This document shows positions 7,241 to 15,269 of a stretch of DNA of 33,904 nucleotides, in pieces (position 1 is the first letter of the stretch; the number at the start of each line of letters is the position of its first letter). The notes under the pieces are model-generated. The model was given only the letters and a program-made list of their open reading frames with translations. It had not been told where the DNA came from and did no database searches. The stretch comes from Chitinophaga pinensis (GTDB lineage: Bacteria; Bacteroidota; Bacteroidia; Flavobacteriales_D; Crocinitomicaceae), in contig CAMCYF010000025.1 in assembly GCA_945883825.1 (NCBI GenBank), positions 1 through 33,904 of the forward strand, read 5' to 3'. Made by a program: the position numbers and the translations under genes.

Positions 7241-8919
7241 TGTTTTAGCGCGTTAAAGAAATAATTTAAATCTATTGGGTTTTGTTCTGAGTTTGTATGA
7301 ATTTCGAGAACTTGTATTTCGTCTTTTAAAAATTCAGGTAGTATGTTCATTAATTCGTCTTTATTGCTAATAGTTTTTGTTGTTAATCCAAAAGCTGCTG
7401 CAATAATACTCACTTTTTGTGAATGTTGCGCCTCAAAATAACGAGGTCCTTGTTTTGATTCTGCTGGTCCGGGTATTATTTTAAAAATTCCACCTCCAGA
7501 ATTATTTACTACTATTATTTTTAAATTTTTAGGAAATGGACGAATCCATAATGCATTACTATCGTAAATGAAAGAGGTTTCTCCAGATATAAAATAATGC
7601 ATTTTACTAGGATTAGCTATTGCAGCTCCAATTGCCGTGCTTGTTGATCCGTCAATTCCGCTTGTACCCCGATTTGATTCATAGCGAACTGTTTTAATAG
7701 GGTCAAATAATTGGCAATACCGAACAATGGAACTATTTGCCATGTGAAGAACACAGTTATCAGGTAAATAGTCAAATAAATTATAAAAAATGACTAAATC
7801 GCTATAGGATTTTAGCTCCTTTATCACTGCTGGAATTTTATCCTTAGCAAGAATATCCTGCTTTTTCCAAAGTCCAGAATAATTTAATTTATTAACTTCA
7901 ATTTTTAGTTGATTTAGCTCTTGAAAAAACTTTTCAGGAGTCATTTCCAAGGAGTAACTCAAGCAAGAGTAGGTATTCATTTCTGGAAAATCTGCTCCAA
8001 TTCTCCAATGGTGTTTTGGTTTTGAATTGCGAAGAAAAGTTTTAATCTTTTTTGAGACAACCGCTCCTCCAATAGTTATAAGAACATCAGGATGATACTC
8101 TTTCTTGTTGTGGTCAAATTGATTTAAAGTACGATCGATGCAATGAATAAATTGTTGGCCTTGTAGATTAGCAGTATTTTCAACGAGTACAAGAACATTT
8201 GTATTGTCGCTAAAAAGTACTAATTCTCGCAATAAACGCTCATTATTTTCCATCTGACCACACAAAATAAGCACTTTACTCCGTGGTAAAATTTCACGCG
8301 CTTCATCGCAAAAGTCTGGGCTGAGTTGTTTATCGTTTTCTATTTCGCAAATAGTTCGAGCATAATTCTTGGTTTTTTCTATTGTGTTATAAAGTGGTTC
8401 ATCAAGTCCAATATTTATGTGAACAGGACCTTTCCATGCGCTACTTAGTCTGTTTAATGCTTTTGATGTTTGTGTTTGTATTTCCCAAATTTCTGACTCA
8501 GAAACCAATTGATCGTTGAGGTTCAAACTTTCGTGAACATGATTTTTAAAAATATCTTTTTGGACAATTGTTTGTCCGTCTCCTTGATTAATTAAGTGAG
8601 GAGGTCTATCGGCACTCAAAATTAAAAGTGGAATTGAGCGGTAATATGCTTCAGCAATTGCCGGATAATAATTTAAAACAGCAGAGCCAGAAGTACAGCA
8701 AATTGCAACAGCTTCTTTTAGTTCTTGAGCTAGTCCAAGTGCAAAAAAGGCAGCGCTGCGCTCATCGTGGATGACGTGTGTAATAAATGAGTCGTTTTCA
8801 TCAAAAGCAATTGCTAGTGGTGCATTTCTTGAGCCGGGAGAAAAAACAATGTGTTTAATACCGTGTTTTTCGCATTGATCAACGATTAATTGAACAATTA
8901 CCTTGTCGCTTGTAAGCAT
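7237..8919 (-). CDS. menD: SEPHCHC synthase MenD
   Basis: Thiamine-diphosphate enzyme of menaquinone synthesis that adds succinic semialdehyde (from 2-oxoglutarate) to isochorismate, giving SEPHCHC. The 560 residues cover the full family length. Visible motifs are SPGSRNAPLAIAF (28-40), HDERSAAFFALGLAQ with the ThDP-activating glutamate at 53, the C-terminal ESNRGTSGIDGSTSTAIGAA block, and the ThDP/Mg region GETSFIYD...IVVNNSGGGIF. It lies 9 bp after menF, which makes its isochorismate substrate, and overlaps terC by 4 bp. The identification is firm. Confidence 0.96.
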   Translation of the reverse strand: MLTSDKVIVQLIVDQCEKHGIKHIVFSPGSRNAPLAIAFDENDSFITHVIHDERSAAFFALGLAQELKEAVAICCTSGSAVLNYYPAIAEAYYRSIPLLILSADRPPHLINQGDGQTIVQKDIFKNHVHESLNLNDQLVSESEIWEIQTQTSKALNRLSSAWKGPVHINIGLDEPLYNTIEKTKNYARTICEIENDKQLSPDFCDEAREILPRSKVLILCGQMENNERLLRELVLFSDNTNVLVLVENTANLQGQQFIHCIDRTLNQFDHNKKEYHPDVLITIGGAVVSKKIKTFLRNSKPKHHWRIGADFPEMNTYSCLSYSLEMTPEKFFQELNQLKIEVNKLNYSGLWKKQDILAKDKIPAVIKELKSYSDLVIFYNLFDYLPDNCVLHMANSSIVRYCQLFDPIKTVRYESNRGTSGIDGSTSTAIGAAIANPSKMHYFISGETSFIYDSNALWIRPFPKNLKIIVVNNSGGGIFKIIPGPAESKQGPRYFEAQHSQKVSIIAAAFGLTTKTISNKDELMNILPEFLKDEIQVLEIHTNSEQNPIDLNYFFNALKQ

Positions 8920-8928
8920 GCTGCAAAA

Positions 8929-9873
8929 TTACAATTTTTGAATGATGTCAAGAATAGTTCTGCTTTTATTTTCTGTCTCTTCCCATTCCAAAAGCGGATT
9001 AGATTCACGTGTGTATCCGCCACCAAGATAAAGATGAATTTTATTCTCCGTTATTTGACAGCAGCGAAGATTTACATAAATGGCAGTTTGCTCATCGTTG
9101 ATTTCTCCGATATATCCAGCGTAAAATTCTCGTTTGTGCTGCTCGAGTTCATCAATTAGTTTGAGCGCACTTTTTTGGGGTAAACCACAAACTGCTGGAG
9201 TAGGATGGAGGCAATTTAAAATTGTTTCAATACTTTTAGAGGAAGAAAAATGAAAGTCTGAGCGCAAATGCTTCACCGGACCAGCGTAGGATTCATACAC
9301 TTCAGTTTGCTCTATAGAATCGATTCCCAATGCCTGAAGATTACGATCTATAAATTCTCGAACATAGTCTTGTTCTTTTTTTTCTTTTTCATTCCATGGC
9401 GACGGATCATCCGCATTTTTTGTAGATGCCAAAGCTGTAGTTTGAAAAATATCTTTTTCTTTCGTTAGCAATATTTCAGGACTTGCACCAAGCCACGTTC
9501 CTAAAATAGGATCCGAAAAGCAGTAAACAAAAGCACTTGGATATTCTTTTTCGATGAGGTAAAAAAGTTCAAGTGATTTTGAAGTATCAAAAGTTTGTGA
9601 ATGAATTCTTGATAAGACCGTTTTTTTAACTTCAGAATTTTGAAGAGCGATTACAAGTTTTTCGCCTGCTTTCAAATAGTCATTTTTTGTAAAAAGAGGA
9701 TGTTGATTTTTTAAAAAAGTAAAAGAATTTTGTGACTCATCATCTTCAAAAAAAAATGCATCAGAGCCCTTAAATTTCTGAATTACAAAGCCATTTTTGG
9801 GAAAGGTCTTAATTTTTGTAAATCCCCCATTTTTTTTGGTGATTTCTTGATTTGGAAATCGATAAATTAGCAT
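8929..9873 (-). CDS. menF: isochorismate synthase (chorismate-binding enzyme)
   Basis: Converts chorismate to isochorismate, the first committed menaquinone step. At 314 residues it is shorter than E. coli MenF (about 431), as is common in Bacteroidota, where the N-terminal part is reduced. The chorismate-binding core is intact: KKTVLSR (83-89), GASPEILL (129-136), HPTPAVCGLPQ (223-233), REFYAGYIGEI (248-258) and LGGGYTRESNPLLEWEETENK (from 283) with the Mg-binding glutamates. The neighbours menD and the MenI-like thioesterase point to menaquinone rather than siderophore synthesis; no ent-type genes are present. Confidence 0.92.
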   Translation of the reverse strand: MLIYRFPNQEITKKNGGFTKIKTFPKNGFVIQKFKGSDAFFFEDDESQNSFTFLKNQHPLFTKNDYLKAGEKLVIALQNSEVKKTVLSRIHSQTFDTSKSLELFYLIEKEYPSAFVYCFSDPILGTWLGASPEILLTKEKDIFQTTALASTKNADDPSPWNEKEKKEQDYVREFIDRNLQALGIDSIEQTEVYESYAGPVKHLRSDFHFSSSKSIETILNCLHPTPAVCGLPQKSALKLIDELEQHKREFYAGYIGEINDEQTAIYVNLRCCQITENKIHLYLGGGYTRESNPLLEWEETENKSRTILDIIQKL

Positions 9874-9875
9874 AG

Positions 9876-10301
9876 TTAAGCTTCTTTTTCAATAATCATG
9901 ACTGTTAATCTGCCGGTACAAATCAGTCGCTTAGTTCCTTCTTCGTGAATATTTACTTGCCAAACATGCGTTCTTCTTCCGCAATGAACAAGAGTTCCAG
10001 TTGCCAAAACAAACCCAGATTTTACTGATCTTACATGATTACAATTAATTTCCAATCCAACGGGAACCTCTTTTTCTAAATCAATTAGAAGTGTAGAGCC
10101 CATGGAGCCAACGGTTTCAATTAATGCAGCACTAGCTCCACCATGAAGTATTCCCATTGGTTGATGCGTTCTACGATCGACAGGCATTTTTAGAACTATA
10201 TAGTTTTCTCCAATTTCAATACATTCAATGCCGAGAGTTGCTACAAGTGTGTTGTTGCTTTTACTATTGATAAGTTCTAGTGGAACATTTTTTAATTTCA
10301 T
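9876..10301 (-). CDS. menI: hotdog thioesterase, probable DHNA-CoA hydrolase MenI
   Basis: 141-residue hotdog-fold acyl-CoA thioesterase of the PaaI/YdiI group. The motif MGILHGGASAALIETVGS (49-66) contains H53 and E62, the positions that match the catalytic region of YdiI/EntH. YdiI hydrolyses 1,4-dihydroxy-2-naphthoyl-CoA in the menaquinone pathway. The gene sits 2 bp upstream of menF and just ahead of menD, so a MenI role is the natural reading. Hotdog thioesterases are promiscuous, so family membership is sure and the precise substrate is inferred from context. Confidence 0.82.
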   Translation of the reverse strand: MKLKNVPLELINSKSNNTLVATLGIECIEIGENYIVLKMPVDRRTHQPMGILHGGASAALIETVGSMGSTLLIDLEKEVPVGLEINCNHVRSVKSGFVLATGTLVHCGRRTHVWQVNIHEEGTKRLICTGRLTVMIIEKEA

Positions 10302-10322
10302 AGAGCATTTTTTTTACTAAAA

Positions 10323-11132
10323 TTAAACAGCAACATTGTTCTCGCGAAGTGCATCGTTTAACGAAGTTTTTAAATCTGTTGAGGCCTTTCTTTGTCCAAT
10401 AATGAGTGCGCATGGAACTTGAAATTCTCCAGCAGGAAATTGCTTTGTATAAGATCCTGGAATAACTACACTGCGTTCTGGTACATAAGCTCTTAATTCT
10501 TTTGGTTCAGTCCCTGTAACATCAATAATCTTCGTTGATTGTGTCAGTACAACATTCGCTCCTAAAACTGCTTCTTTACCAATGCGGACACCTTCAACTA
10601 CAATACACCGTGAACCTATAAATGCGTTATCTTCAATAATTACAGGAGCAGCTTGCAGTGGCTCTAATACACCGCCAATTCCAACACCGCCGCTTAAGTG
10701 AACATTTTTTCCGATTTGTGCACAGCTTCCAACAGTTGCCCAAGTGTCTACCATTGTGCCTTCATCAACATAAGCGCCAATGTTAATGTAAGAAGGCATC
10801 ATGATTACGCCTCTCGCTACAAAAGCACCATAGCGCGCTATTGCATGTGGCACTACACGAACACCTAATTCCTTATAATTCCGCTTCAGTGCCATTTTAT
10901 CATGAAATTCAAATGGACCGACTTCAATAGTTTCCATTGTTCGAATCGGAAAATATAGGATAACTGCTTTTTTCACCCATTCATTTACAATCCATGACCC
11001 ATCACTTTTAGGTTCTGCAACTCGTAACAATCCTTTATCGAGTTGTTCGATTACACTTTCTATGGCTTTAATTGTGGCGGACTCTTTTATTAAATCCCGA
11101 TTTTCCCAAGCAGATTCTATTATGGATTGCAT
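10323..11132 (-). CDS. dapD: tetrahydrodipicolinate N-succinyltransferase DapD
   Basis: Trimeric acyltransferase that succinylates tetrahydrodipicolinate in the succinylase branch of lysine and diaminopimelate synthesis, feeding peptidoglycan and protein. The length of 269 residues fits DapD (E. coli 274). An N-terminal helical domain is followed by left-handed beta-helix hexapeptide repeats: MPSYINIGAYVDEGTMVDTW, ATVGSCAQIGKNVHLSGGVG and VIIEDNAFIGSRCIVVEG. The C-terminal part carries PGSYTKQFPAGEF. It is the first gene of the minus-strand operon, 21 bp before menI, with a promoter-like pair at 11149-11181. The identification is firm. Confidence 0.95.
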   Translation of the reverse strand: MQSIIESAWENRDLIKESATIKAIESVIEQLDKGLLRVAEPKSDGSWIVNEWVKKAVILYFPIRTMETIEVGPFEFHDKMALKRNYKELGVRVVPHAIARYGAFVARGVIMMPSYINIGAYVDEGTMVDTWATVGSCAQIGKNVHLSGGVGIGGVLEPLQAAPVIIEDNAFIGSRCIVVEGVRIGKEAVLGANVVLTQSTKIIDVTGTEPKELRAYVPERSVVIPGSYTKQFPAGEFQVPCALIIGQRKASTDLKTSLNDALRENNVAV

Positions 11133-11148
11133 CTTGTTTTTTTTATTA

Positions 11149-11181
11149 CGAAAGTACTTTAAAATTAAAAAAGAAAAACAA
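11149..11181 (-). promoter_or_regulatory. probable promoter of dapD-men-terC operon
   Basis: On the minus strand, TTG (11179-11181) lies 22 bp from TACTTTCG (11149-11156), one mismatch from TAnnTTTG. The dapD ATG begins at 11132, 16 bp beyond the element. Confidence 0.45.
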
Positions 11182-11214
11182 AGTCCTTGAAGATTAATTA
11201 GAATTCGCTTGTTC

Positions 11215-11222
11215 TATCTTTG
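11215..11222 (+). promoter_or_regulatory. promoter -7 element of MFS gene
   Basis: TATCTTTG matches TAnnTTTG. It decides the start of the transporter: an in-frame TTG at 11220 lies inside this element and so cannot be the start, which leaves the ATG at 11268. Confidence 0.5.
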
Positions 11223-11267
11223 CTCCAAATTAAAAGTATTATTTATGTTTGTAAGAAATTTAAAGTT

Positions 11268-12545
11268 ATGAGTGAAAATGTTTTGAGCGGAAAAGGAATG
11301 AAAGAACAAACTTTAGAAAAAGATTATGCCATCCCTGGAGCGCGAAAAATATTGATCGTTCTTACTATCATCAATTTATTCAATTATATTGATAGATATG
11401 TGCTTTCTGCTGTTCTAGAACCAATCAAACATGATCTTGGCATTACGAATGATGCGGACATGGGGCGTTTGGCCACGGCATTCATGCTTGGTTATTTTAT
11501 TACTTCTCCTATTTTCGGCTATTTAGGAGATCGGATATCTCGTAAGAAATTAATGGCAATTGGAGTAATAGGGTGGAGCTTGGGTACCTGTCTAACAGGC
11601 GTGGCACAAATTTACGCGTTTATGATTTTTTGTCGGGTGATGGTTGGTTTGGGTGAGGCAAGTTTTGGAGCAATTGGTCCTGCTGTTATTTCCGATGCCT
11701 TTTCAGGCAAAAAACGGAACCAAGCAATTACTATTTTTTCAGTGGCTGTTCCAATTGGTGCTGCTTTAGGCTTTGGATTGGGTGGATTAATTGGAGCTAG
11801 CTTGGGTTGGCGCGCTGCCTTTTTTATTACGGGGCTTCCGGGCTTTCTTTTAGCCTTTCTTTTGTTTGCAATTCCTGAGCCTACTCGTGGTCAGAGTGAT
11901 CGTGGAGAGACAGCTTTAGATAAAGTAAATTTAAAAAAAATAGCTTCTTTATTTCGAAATAAAGAATATGTTTTAGCAACGATTGGCTATGTTTTTTATA
12001 CGTTTGCAATGGGCGCTTTTTCTTTTTGGGGACCGGCTTTCTTAGCTCGTGAACACGGGATGGAAGTAAATGATGCAACGATGTTTTTAGGTCCAACACT
12101 TGTTGTTGGTGGTTTATTTGGCACTTTGATTGGTGGTTATCTTGCTAATAGATGGAGGAAAAAGAATCCTGCAGGTTATGCAATACTTTTAAGTCTTTCT
12201 GTATTCATTGCCGTCCCTTTTTCTTTTATTTCTTTTTTAACAACCGACACTACTTTGAGTATGGTGTGTATTGGGATTTCCTTAATTTTTCTTTTTCAGG
12301 CGACAGGTCCTATTAATACTGTTTTGGTTGAATGTGTACCGGCAAATATGAGGGCAAGCGCAATGGCTATTTGTATATTTTTAATTCACGCTTTTGGCGA
12401 TATTTGGTCGCCGGAATTAGTAGGACACGTTTCTGATAGTTTTAAAAGCTTAAGAATCGGAATGCTCATTTTACCTGGAGCTTTTATTTTTGCAGGTATC
12501 TTTTGGATGTGGTTGGGACGGGTTCAAGCATCAAATTCAAAATAA
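11268..12545 (+). CDS. MFS transporter, spinster-like
   Basis: Inner-membrane major facilitator superfamily transporter of 425 residues with about twelve helices. The loop motif GYLGDRISRKK between helices 2 and 3 is the MFS motif A. The N-terminal FNYIDRYVLSAVLEPIKHDL and the later GLGEASFGAIGPAVISDAF resemble the spinster-like MFS group, whose members move lipids or organic anions; the substrate here cannot be told from sequence. I start at the ATG at 11268 because the longer reading begins inside the promoter element. It is monocistronic, convergent with the metal locus, and a hairpin lies in the gap after it. Confidence 0.87.
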   Translation: MSENVLSGKGMKEQTLEKDYAIPGARKILIVLTIINLFNYIDRYVLSAVLEPIKHDLGITNDADMGRLATAFMLGYFITSPIFGYLGDRISRKKLMAIGVIGWSLGTCLTGVAQIYAFMIFCRVMVGLGEASFGAIGPAVISDAFSGKKRNQAITIFSVAVPIGAALGFGLGGLIGASLGWRAAFFITGLPGFLLAFLLFAIPEPTRGQSDRGETALDKVNLKKIASLFRNKEYVLATIGYVFYTFAMGAFSFWGPAFLAREHGMEVNDATMFLGPTLVVGGLFGTLIGGYLANRWRKKNPAGYAILLSLSVFIAVPFSFISFLTTDTTLSMVCIGISLIFLFQATGPINTVLVECVPANMRASAMAICIFLIHAFGDIWSPELVGHVSDSFKSLRIGMLILPGAFIFAGIFWMWLGRVQASNSK

Positions 12546-12634
12546 TGATTCAATTTTAACACACTTGATTTATTTTTTGACTGAAGCGACTTTAAAATGC
12601 TAGCTTAAATCTAATTTAATACCTTACTTCAATT

Positions 12635-12682
12635 ATTGACAAGTCCTAAATAAACGGTACAGATTATTAAGGACTAGTCAAT
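12635..12682. terminator. long hairpin between convergent genes
   Basis: ATTGACAAGTCCTAAATAA (12635-12653) and TTATTAAGGACTAGTCAAT (12664-12682) pair at 17 of 19 positions around a 10-nt loop. Both mismatches are A opposite A. It sits in the 185-bp gap between the MFS gene and the lipoprotein gene, so it may be a bidirectional terminator, but no strong U-run follows on either strand. A smaller inverted repeat, TATAGT-6-ACTATA, lies at 12699-12716. Confidence 0.45.
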
Positions 12683-12730
12683 ATATATAATTTCACCATA
12701 TAGTCAATCAACTATAAATGAATGATGTAA

Positions 12731-12946
12731 TCAATGCCCTTCACAATGAACTACATAAGTTCCGCTTGTATCCGTAAATGATCCTAGCGTCTCCAGGTCT
12801 TCTAAAGCATCTCCACAAAATTCTCCCATTTCAACTTCTAATCCACCTTTGTCATAATGACATTCAGAACATTTATCTTTTTTACAAGAGCTAGTTAATG
12901 CAACAAATGAGATTGCTGCGGCAAATAATAATAGGTTAGTTTTCAT
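12731..12946 (-). CDS. Cys/His-rich small lipoprotein beside metal receptor
   Basis: 71-residue predicted lipoprotein that I do not recognise as a named family. The signal peptide ends in LTSSC, with the lipidated cysteine at 21. The short mature chain has C26-x-x-C29-H30, C44, C68 and a C-terminal H71 in VVHCEGH, plus an acidic middle (GDALEDLETL). This is enough to coordinate a transition metal or form disulfides. Its start lies 11 bp inside the 3' end of the TonB receptor gene, so it is co-transcribed and probably coupled to it. The inferred role is to bind or hand over the receptor's metal at the membrane surface; this is speculative. Confidence 0.72.
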   Translation of the reverse strand: MKTNLLLFAAAISFVALTSSCKKDKCSECHYDKGGLEVEMGEFCGDALEDLETLGSFTDTSGTYVVHCEGH

Positions 12947-15182
12947 TTTTTTTTGTTTTAGGTTTATAATTAAGTTGATAATTCAAAGACAAATACACGC
13001 TTCTTCCTGGAGAAGGCATGCTAATATTTTTTAATCGCGAAAGGTGATCTATGTAACGAGCATTAAATAGATTTCTTATGCCCAAATTTAATGTTAGCTG
13101 CTCTGCTGCTCCAAATGAAATTAAAGCACCTAAGTCAAATAGGTGATAGGCTTTTGATGGGTATTCATTAAACGCGACTTGATTTTGTGCCCCAAGGAGT
13201 GTTGATTGCAAATGCAAATCTTTTAAGCGAATTTTTTTTCCTAAAGCGAAATTGTATTTAATTGAATTCATTAATCTTGGCTGGGGAATTAAAGATACCG
13301 AACTATCATTTCCTGTAAAGGGTAGAATGTAGGAAGCAGAAATTTCCCAGTGTAATTTATGGGCAAAGTGGGGATGGAAATGATAGGCAATATCGCCTCC
13401 GAGAAACAACACTTTTTGAGCTTGCTGGTAGTTAAAAACTGGCATTCCACCTACTATTGAATCAATGGGCTGAATAAAAATATAATTATCAATTAAGTTA
13501 GCAAACGGATTCAAGGTTAATGCGCCATGCTCTTGGTTGTGTTCAAATGTAATGTCAAGCTGAATAGCCTTTTCCGAAACCAGTTCCTTATTTCCAATTT
13601 CATAGCGCAAGGCTCCATGATGGTAGCCATCGGATAGTAGTTCCGTTAAATGAGGAGCTCTATAACCTGTCGAAAAATTACTCCTAAATACGATGTCTTT
13701 TTTTGAATACACAGCACCTATGCTTCCATTAATTCCTCTGTATTGGAAGTCTAAATTGCCATATTTAATTTTATCAATTCCAAAAATATTTCTTAAATCA
13801 TAACGCAGGCCTGATTGTAAAACCCAAAACCCTTTGCTCCATGTTAATGTCGAAAAAACACCAAAATCAATCGTATTGGAATTTGGAATTAAGGTATCAG
13901 ATGCATTTGTAGCATTTCTATTTAATTGAAACATTGCCTGAGTCCCAGATATCCATTTGATATTTCCCCATTTTTTAACAGTGAATTTTGAATTTAAAAC
14001 AAAATTCTGCAACAGCATACTTAAGGAGGGAACTGTGAACTTTTCGTCGTATTCTATTAAGCGGTTAGCTGTATAGCCCATTAAGATTTGAGTGTCCATA
14101 TTTTTCCTATACCAATTGGAGGTTTGATGGGCAAGATAATTACGGAAAAATTGAGAAGGGAGGGCATATCTTCTGCCCTGTTCTTCAATCTGAAAAGATT
14201 CAGGTGTCGCTAATGAATCATGCGTATGCCCAGGAATTCCCGTTATGCTATGATCCATGATCATGCGCCATTGATGTAAACTTCTTTTTCCTTTGAAAGA
14301 AATGCTTCCTTTTAATGAAAATGAATTAAAACGAGAATTTTTTGCGAATTCTCCGCTTGGTATTTGGAAGTCGGCGTGGTTGGAATAACTGCCCCCTAAA
14401 AGCCATCTCCAATTTAAATACGATTGTTTTATTAAAAGCCTCGATGTAGCGCCCTTCGTATTATGATTCAAATTTGTTTTAAATTGGATCTCTGATGAGT
14501 TAACAGCAGCATATGGAACATCCAACAGAGAAATTACGCCACCTAATGCATCAGCACCAAACATAAGGCTTGCAGGCCCCTTAATTACCTCAGCGGTTCC
14601 AATGCCTAGCTCCGATAATCCCATTCCATGATCACCACCCCATTGCTGACCTTCTAAACGAAGACCGTTAACCATTGTAATTACGCGCATTCCTTGCATG
14701 CCTCGAACAACTGGTTTATAAATTCCATTTCCCAAAGCAGAGGAATAAACACCTGGAATTCGACCTATCAATTCACCTAAATTTAATGCAGGGATTTGAT
14801 TTAAATCACTGATTTGCCTTGATTCAATATGAAAGGGATTTTTATTTTGTGAAACTGAAGAACCACTGGAAACAGTAACTTCTTGTAAATCAAGATGGAT
14901 AGGGTCTAAAAATAACACAAGAGAAGGTGTTGGGGTAATTTTTTGCAAAATACTCTTGTAACCAGAAGCGGAAATTCGTATTTGATAGTTTTTTAAATCA
15001 TTTTCTGAAACAGCAATTTTACCTAATTCATTCGTTTTATAACTCTGATCTGTTTCAATAATAAAAAAAAGTCCTTGTTGAATTGGTTTCTTTGATTTTG
15101 AATCCAATAAGGTGATTTCTACCCCTTGAGTGAAAGAGAAACTGGAGACTAAACCTAAAAAAAACAAGAAAATAAATTTCAT
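12936..15182 (-). CDS. TonB-dependent receptor, probable zinc/metal (ZnuD-like)
   Basis: 748-residue outer-membrane active transporter. The order is signal peptide (about 1-19), carboxypeptidase-D-like domain (about 21-95), plug (about 105-222, with VVRGMQGMRVITMVNGLR and EVIKGPASLMFGADALGGV) and a 22-strand-type barrel. The barrel segment GIPGHTHD (315-322), and SDGYHHGALRYEIGN farther on, resemble the histidine-bearing loops of zinc receptors such as ZnuD as I recall them. A Fur/Zur-type gene is divergently transcribed, with two palindromes at the shared promoter, and a Cys/His lipoprotein follows. The receptor class is firm; zinc is a reasoned inference, with iron, haem or copper less likely. 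Confidence 0.85.
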   Translation of the reverse strand: MKFIFLFFLGLVSSFSFTQGVEITLLDSKSKKPIQQGLFFIIETDQSYKTNELGKIAVSENDLKNYQIRISASGYKSILQKITPTPSLVLFLDPIHLDLQEVTVSSGSSVSQNKNPFHIESRQISDLNQIPALNLGELIGRIPGVYSSALGNGIYKPVVRGMQGMRVITMVNGLRLEGQQWGGDHGMGLSELGIGTAEVIKGPASLMFGADALGGVISLLDVPYAAVNSSEIQFKTNLNHNTKGATSRLLIKQSYLNWRWLLGGSYSNHADFQIPSGEFAKNSRFNSFSLKGSISFKGKRSLHQWRMIMDHSITGIPGHTHDSLATPESFQIEEQGRRYALPSQFFRNYLAHQTSNWYRKNMDTQILMGYTANRLIEYDEKFTVPSLSMLLQNFVLNSKFTVKKWGNIKWISGTQAMFQLNRNATNASDTLIPNSNTIDFGVFSTLTWSKGFWVLQSGLRYDLRNIFGIDKIKYGNLDFQYRGINGSIGAVYSKKDIVFRSNFSTGYRAPHLTELLSDGYHHGALRYEIGNKELVSEKAIQLDITFEHNQEHGALTLNPFANLIDNYIFIQPIDSIVGGMPVFNYQQAQKVLFLGGDIAYHFHPHFAHKLHWEISASYILPFTGNDSSVSLIPQPRLMNSIKYNFALGKKIRLKDLHLQSTLLGAQNQVAFNEYPSKAYHLFDLGALISFGAAEQLTLNLGIRNLFNARYIDHLSRLKNISMPSPGRSVYLSLNYQLNYKPKTKKNEN

Positions 15183-15204
15183 TTTTTTCTACTGATTTTT
15201 ATTT

Positions 15205-15217
15205 GCAACTTTGATGC
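15205..15217. promoter_or_regulatory. second, degenerate Fur/Zur-type operator
   Basis: GCAACTTTGATGC matches the perfect palindrome at 15241-15253 at 11 of 13 positions. It falls right after the receptor's -7 element, at about +1 to +13 of the predicted minus-strand transcript, where binding would block initiation. Confidence 0.5.
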
Positions 15218-15222
15218 GGTTA

Positions 15223-15230
15223 CAAATATA
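15223..15230 (-). promoter_or_regulatory. promoter -7 element of metal receptor
   Basis: The minus strand reads TATATTTG, an exact TAnnTTTG match, about 40 bp before the receptor ATG. It lies between the two palindromic sites. No TTG is found at the normal 17-23 bp spacing. Confidence 0.55.
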
Positions 15231-15240
15231 CTACAATTAT

Positions 15241-15253
15241 GCAACATTGTTGC
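15241..15253. promoter_or_regulatory. palindromic operator, probable Fur/Zur-family site
   Basis: GCAACA-T-TGTTGC is a perfect 13-bp inverted repeat in the 87-bp gap between the divergent receptor and regulator genes. It lies upstream of the receptor's -7 element, about -23 to -35 from the predicted start of transcription. It is 17 bp before the regulator's ATG, so autoregulation is also possible. Confidence 0.6.
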
Positions 15254-15269
15254 GTTTATAAAAAAAATA

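Noticed and set aside
10330..10342. GCAACATTGTTCT, an 11/13 match to the metal operator
   Set aside because: It lies in the last codons of dapD (ending NNVAV) and is explained by coding; it is not symmetric.
11220..11267. Longer N-terminus for the MFS transporter from a TTG
   Set aside because: The TTG is inside the TATCTTTG promoter element, so it would not be within the mRNA.
15183..15269. CAACTTTG (15206-15213) as the plus-strand promoter element of the regulator
   Set aside because: It is one mismatch from consensus, has no upstream TTG and overlaps the second palindrome; too weak to list.
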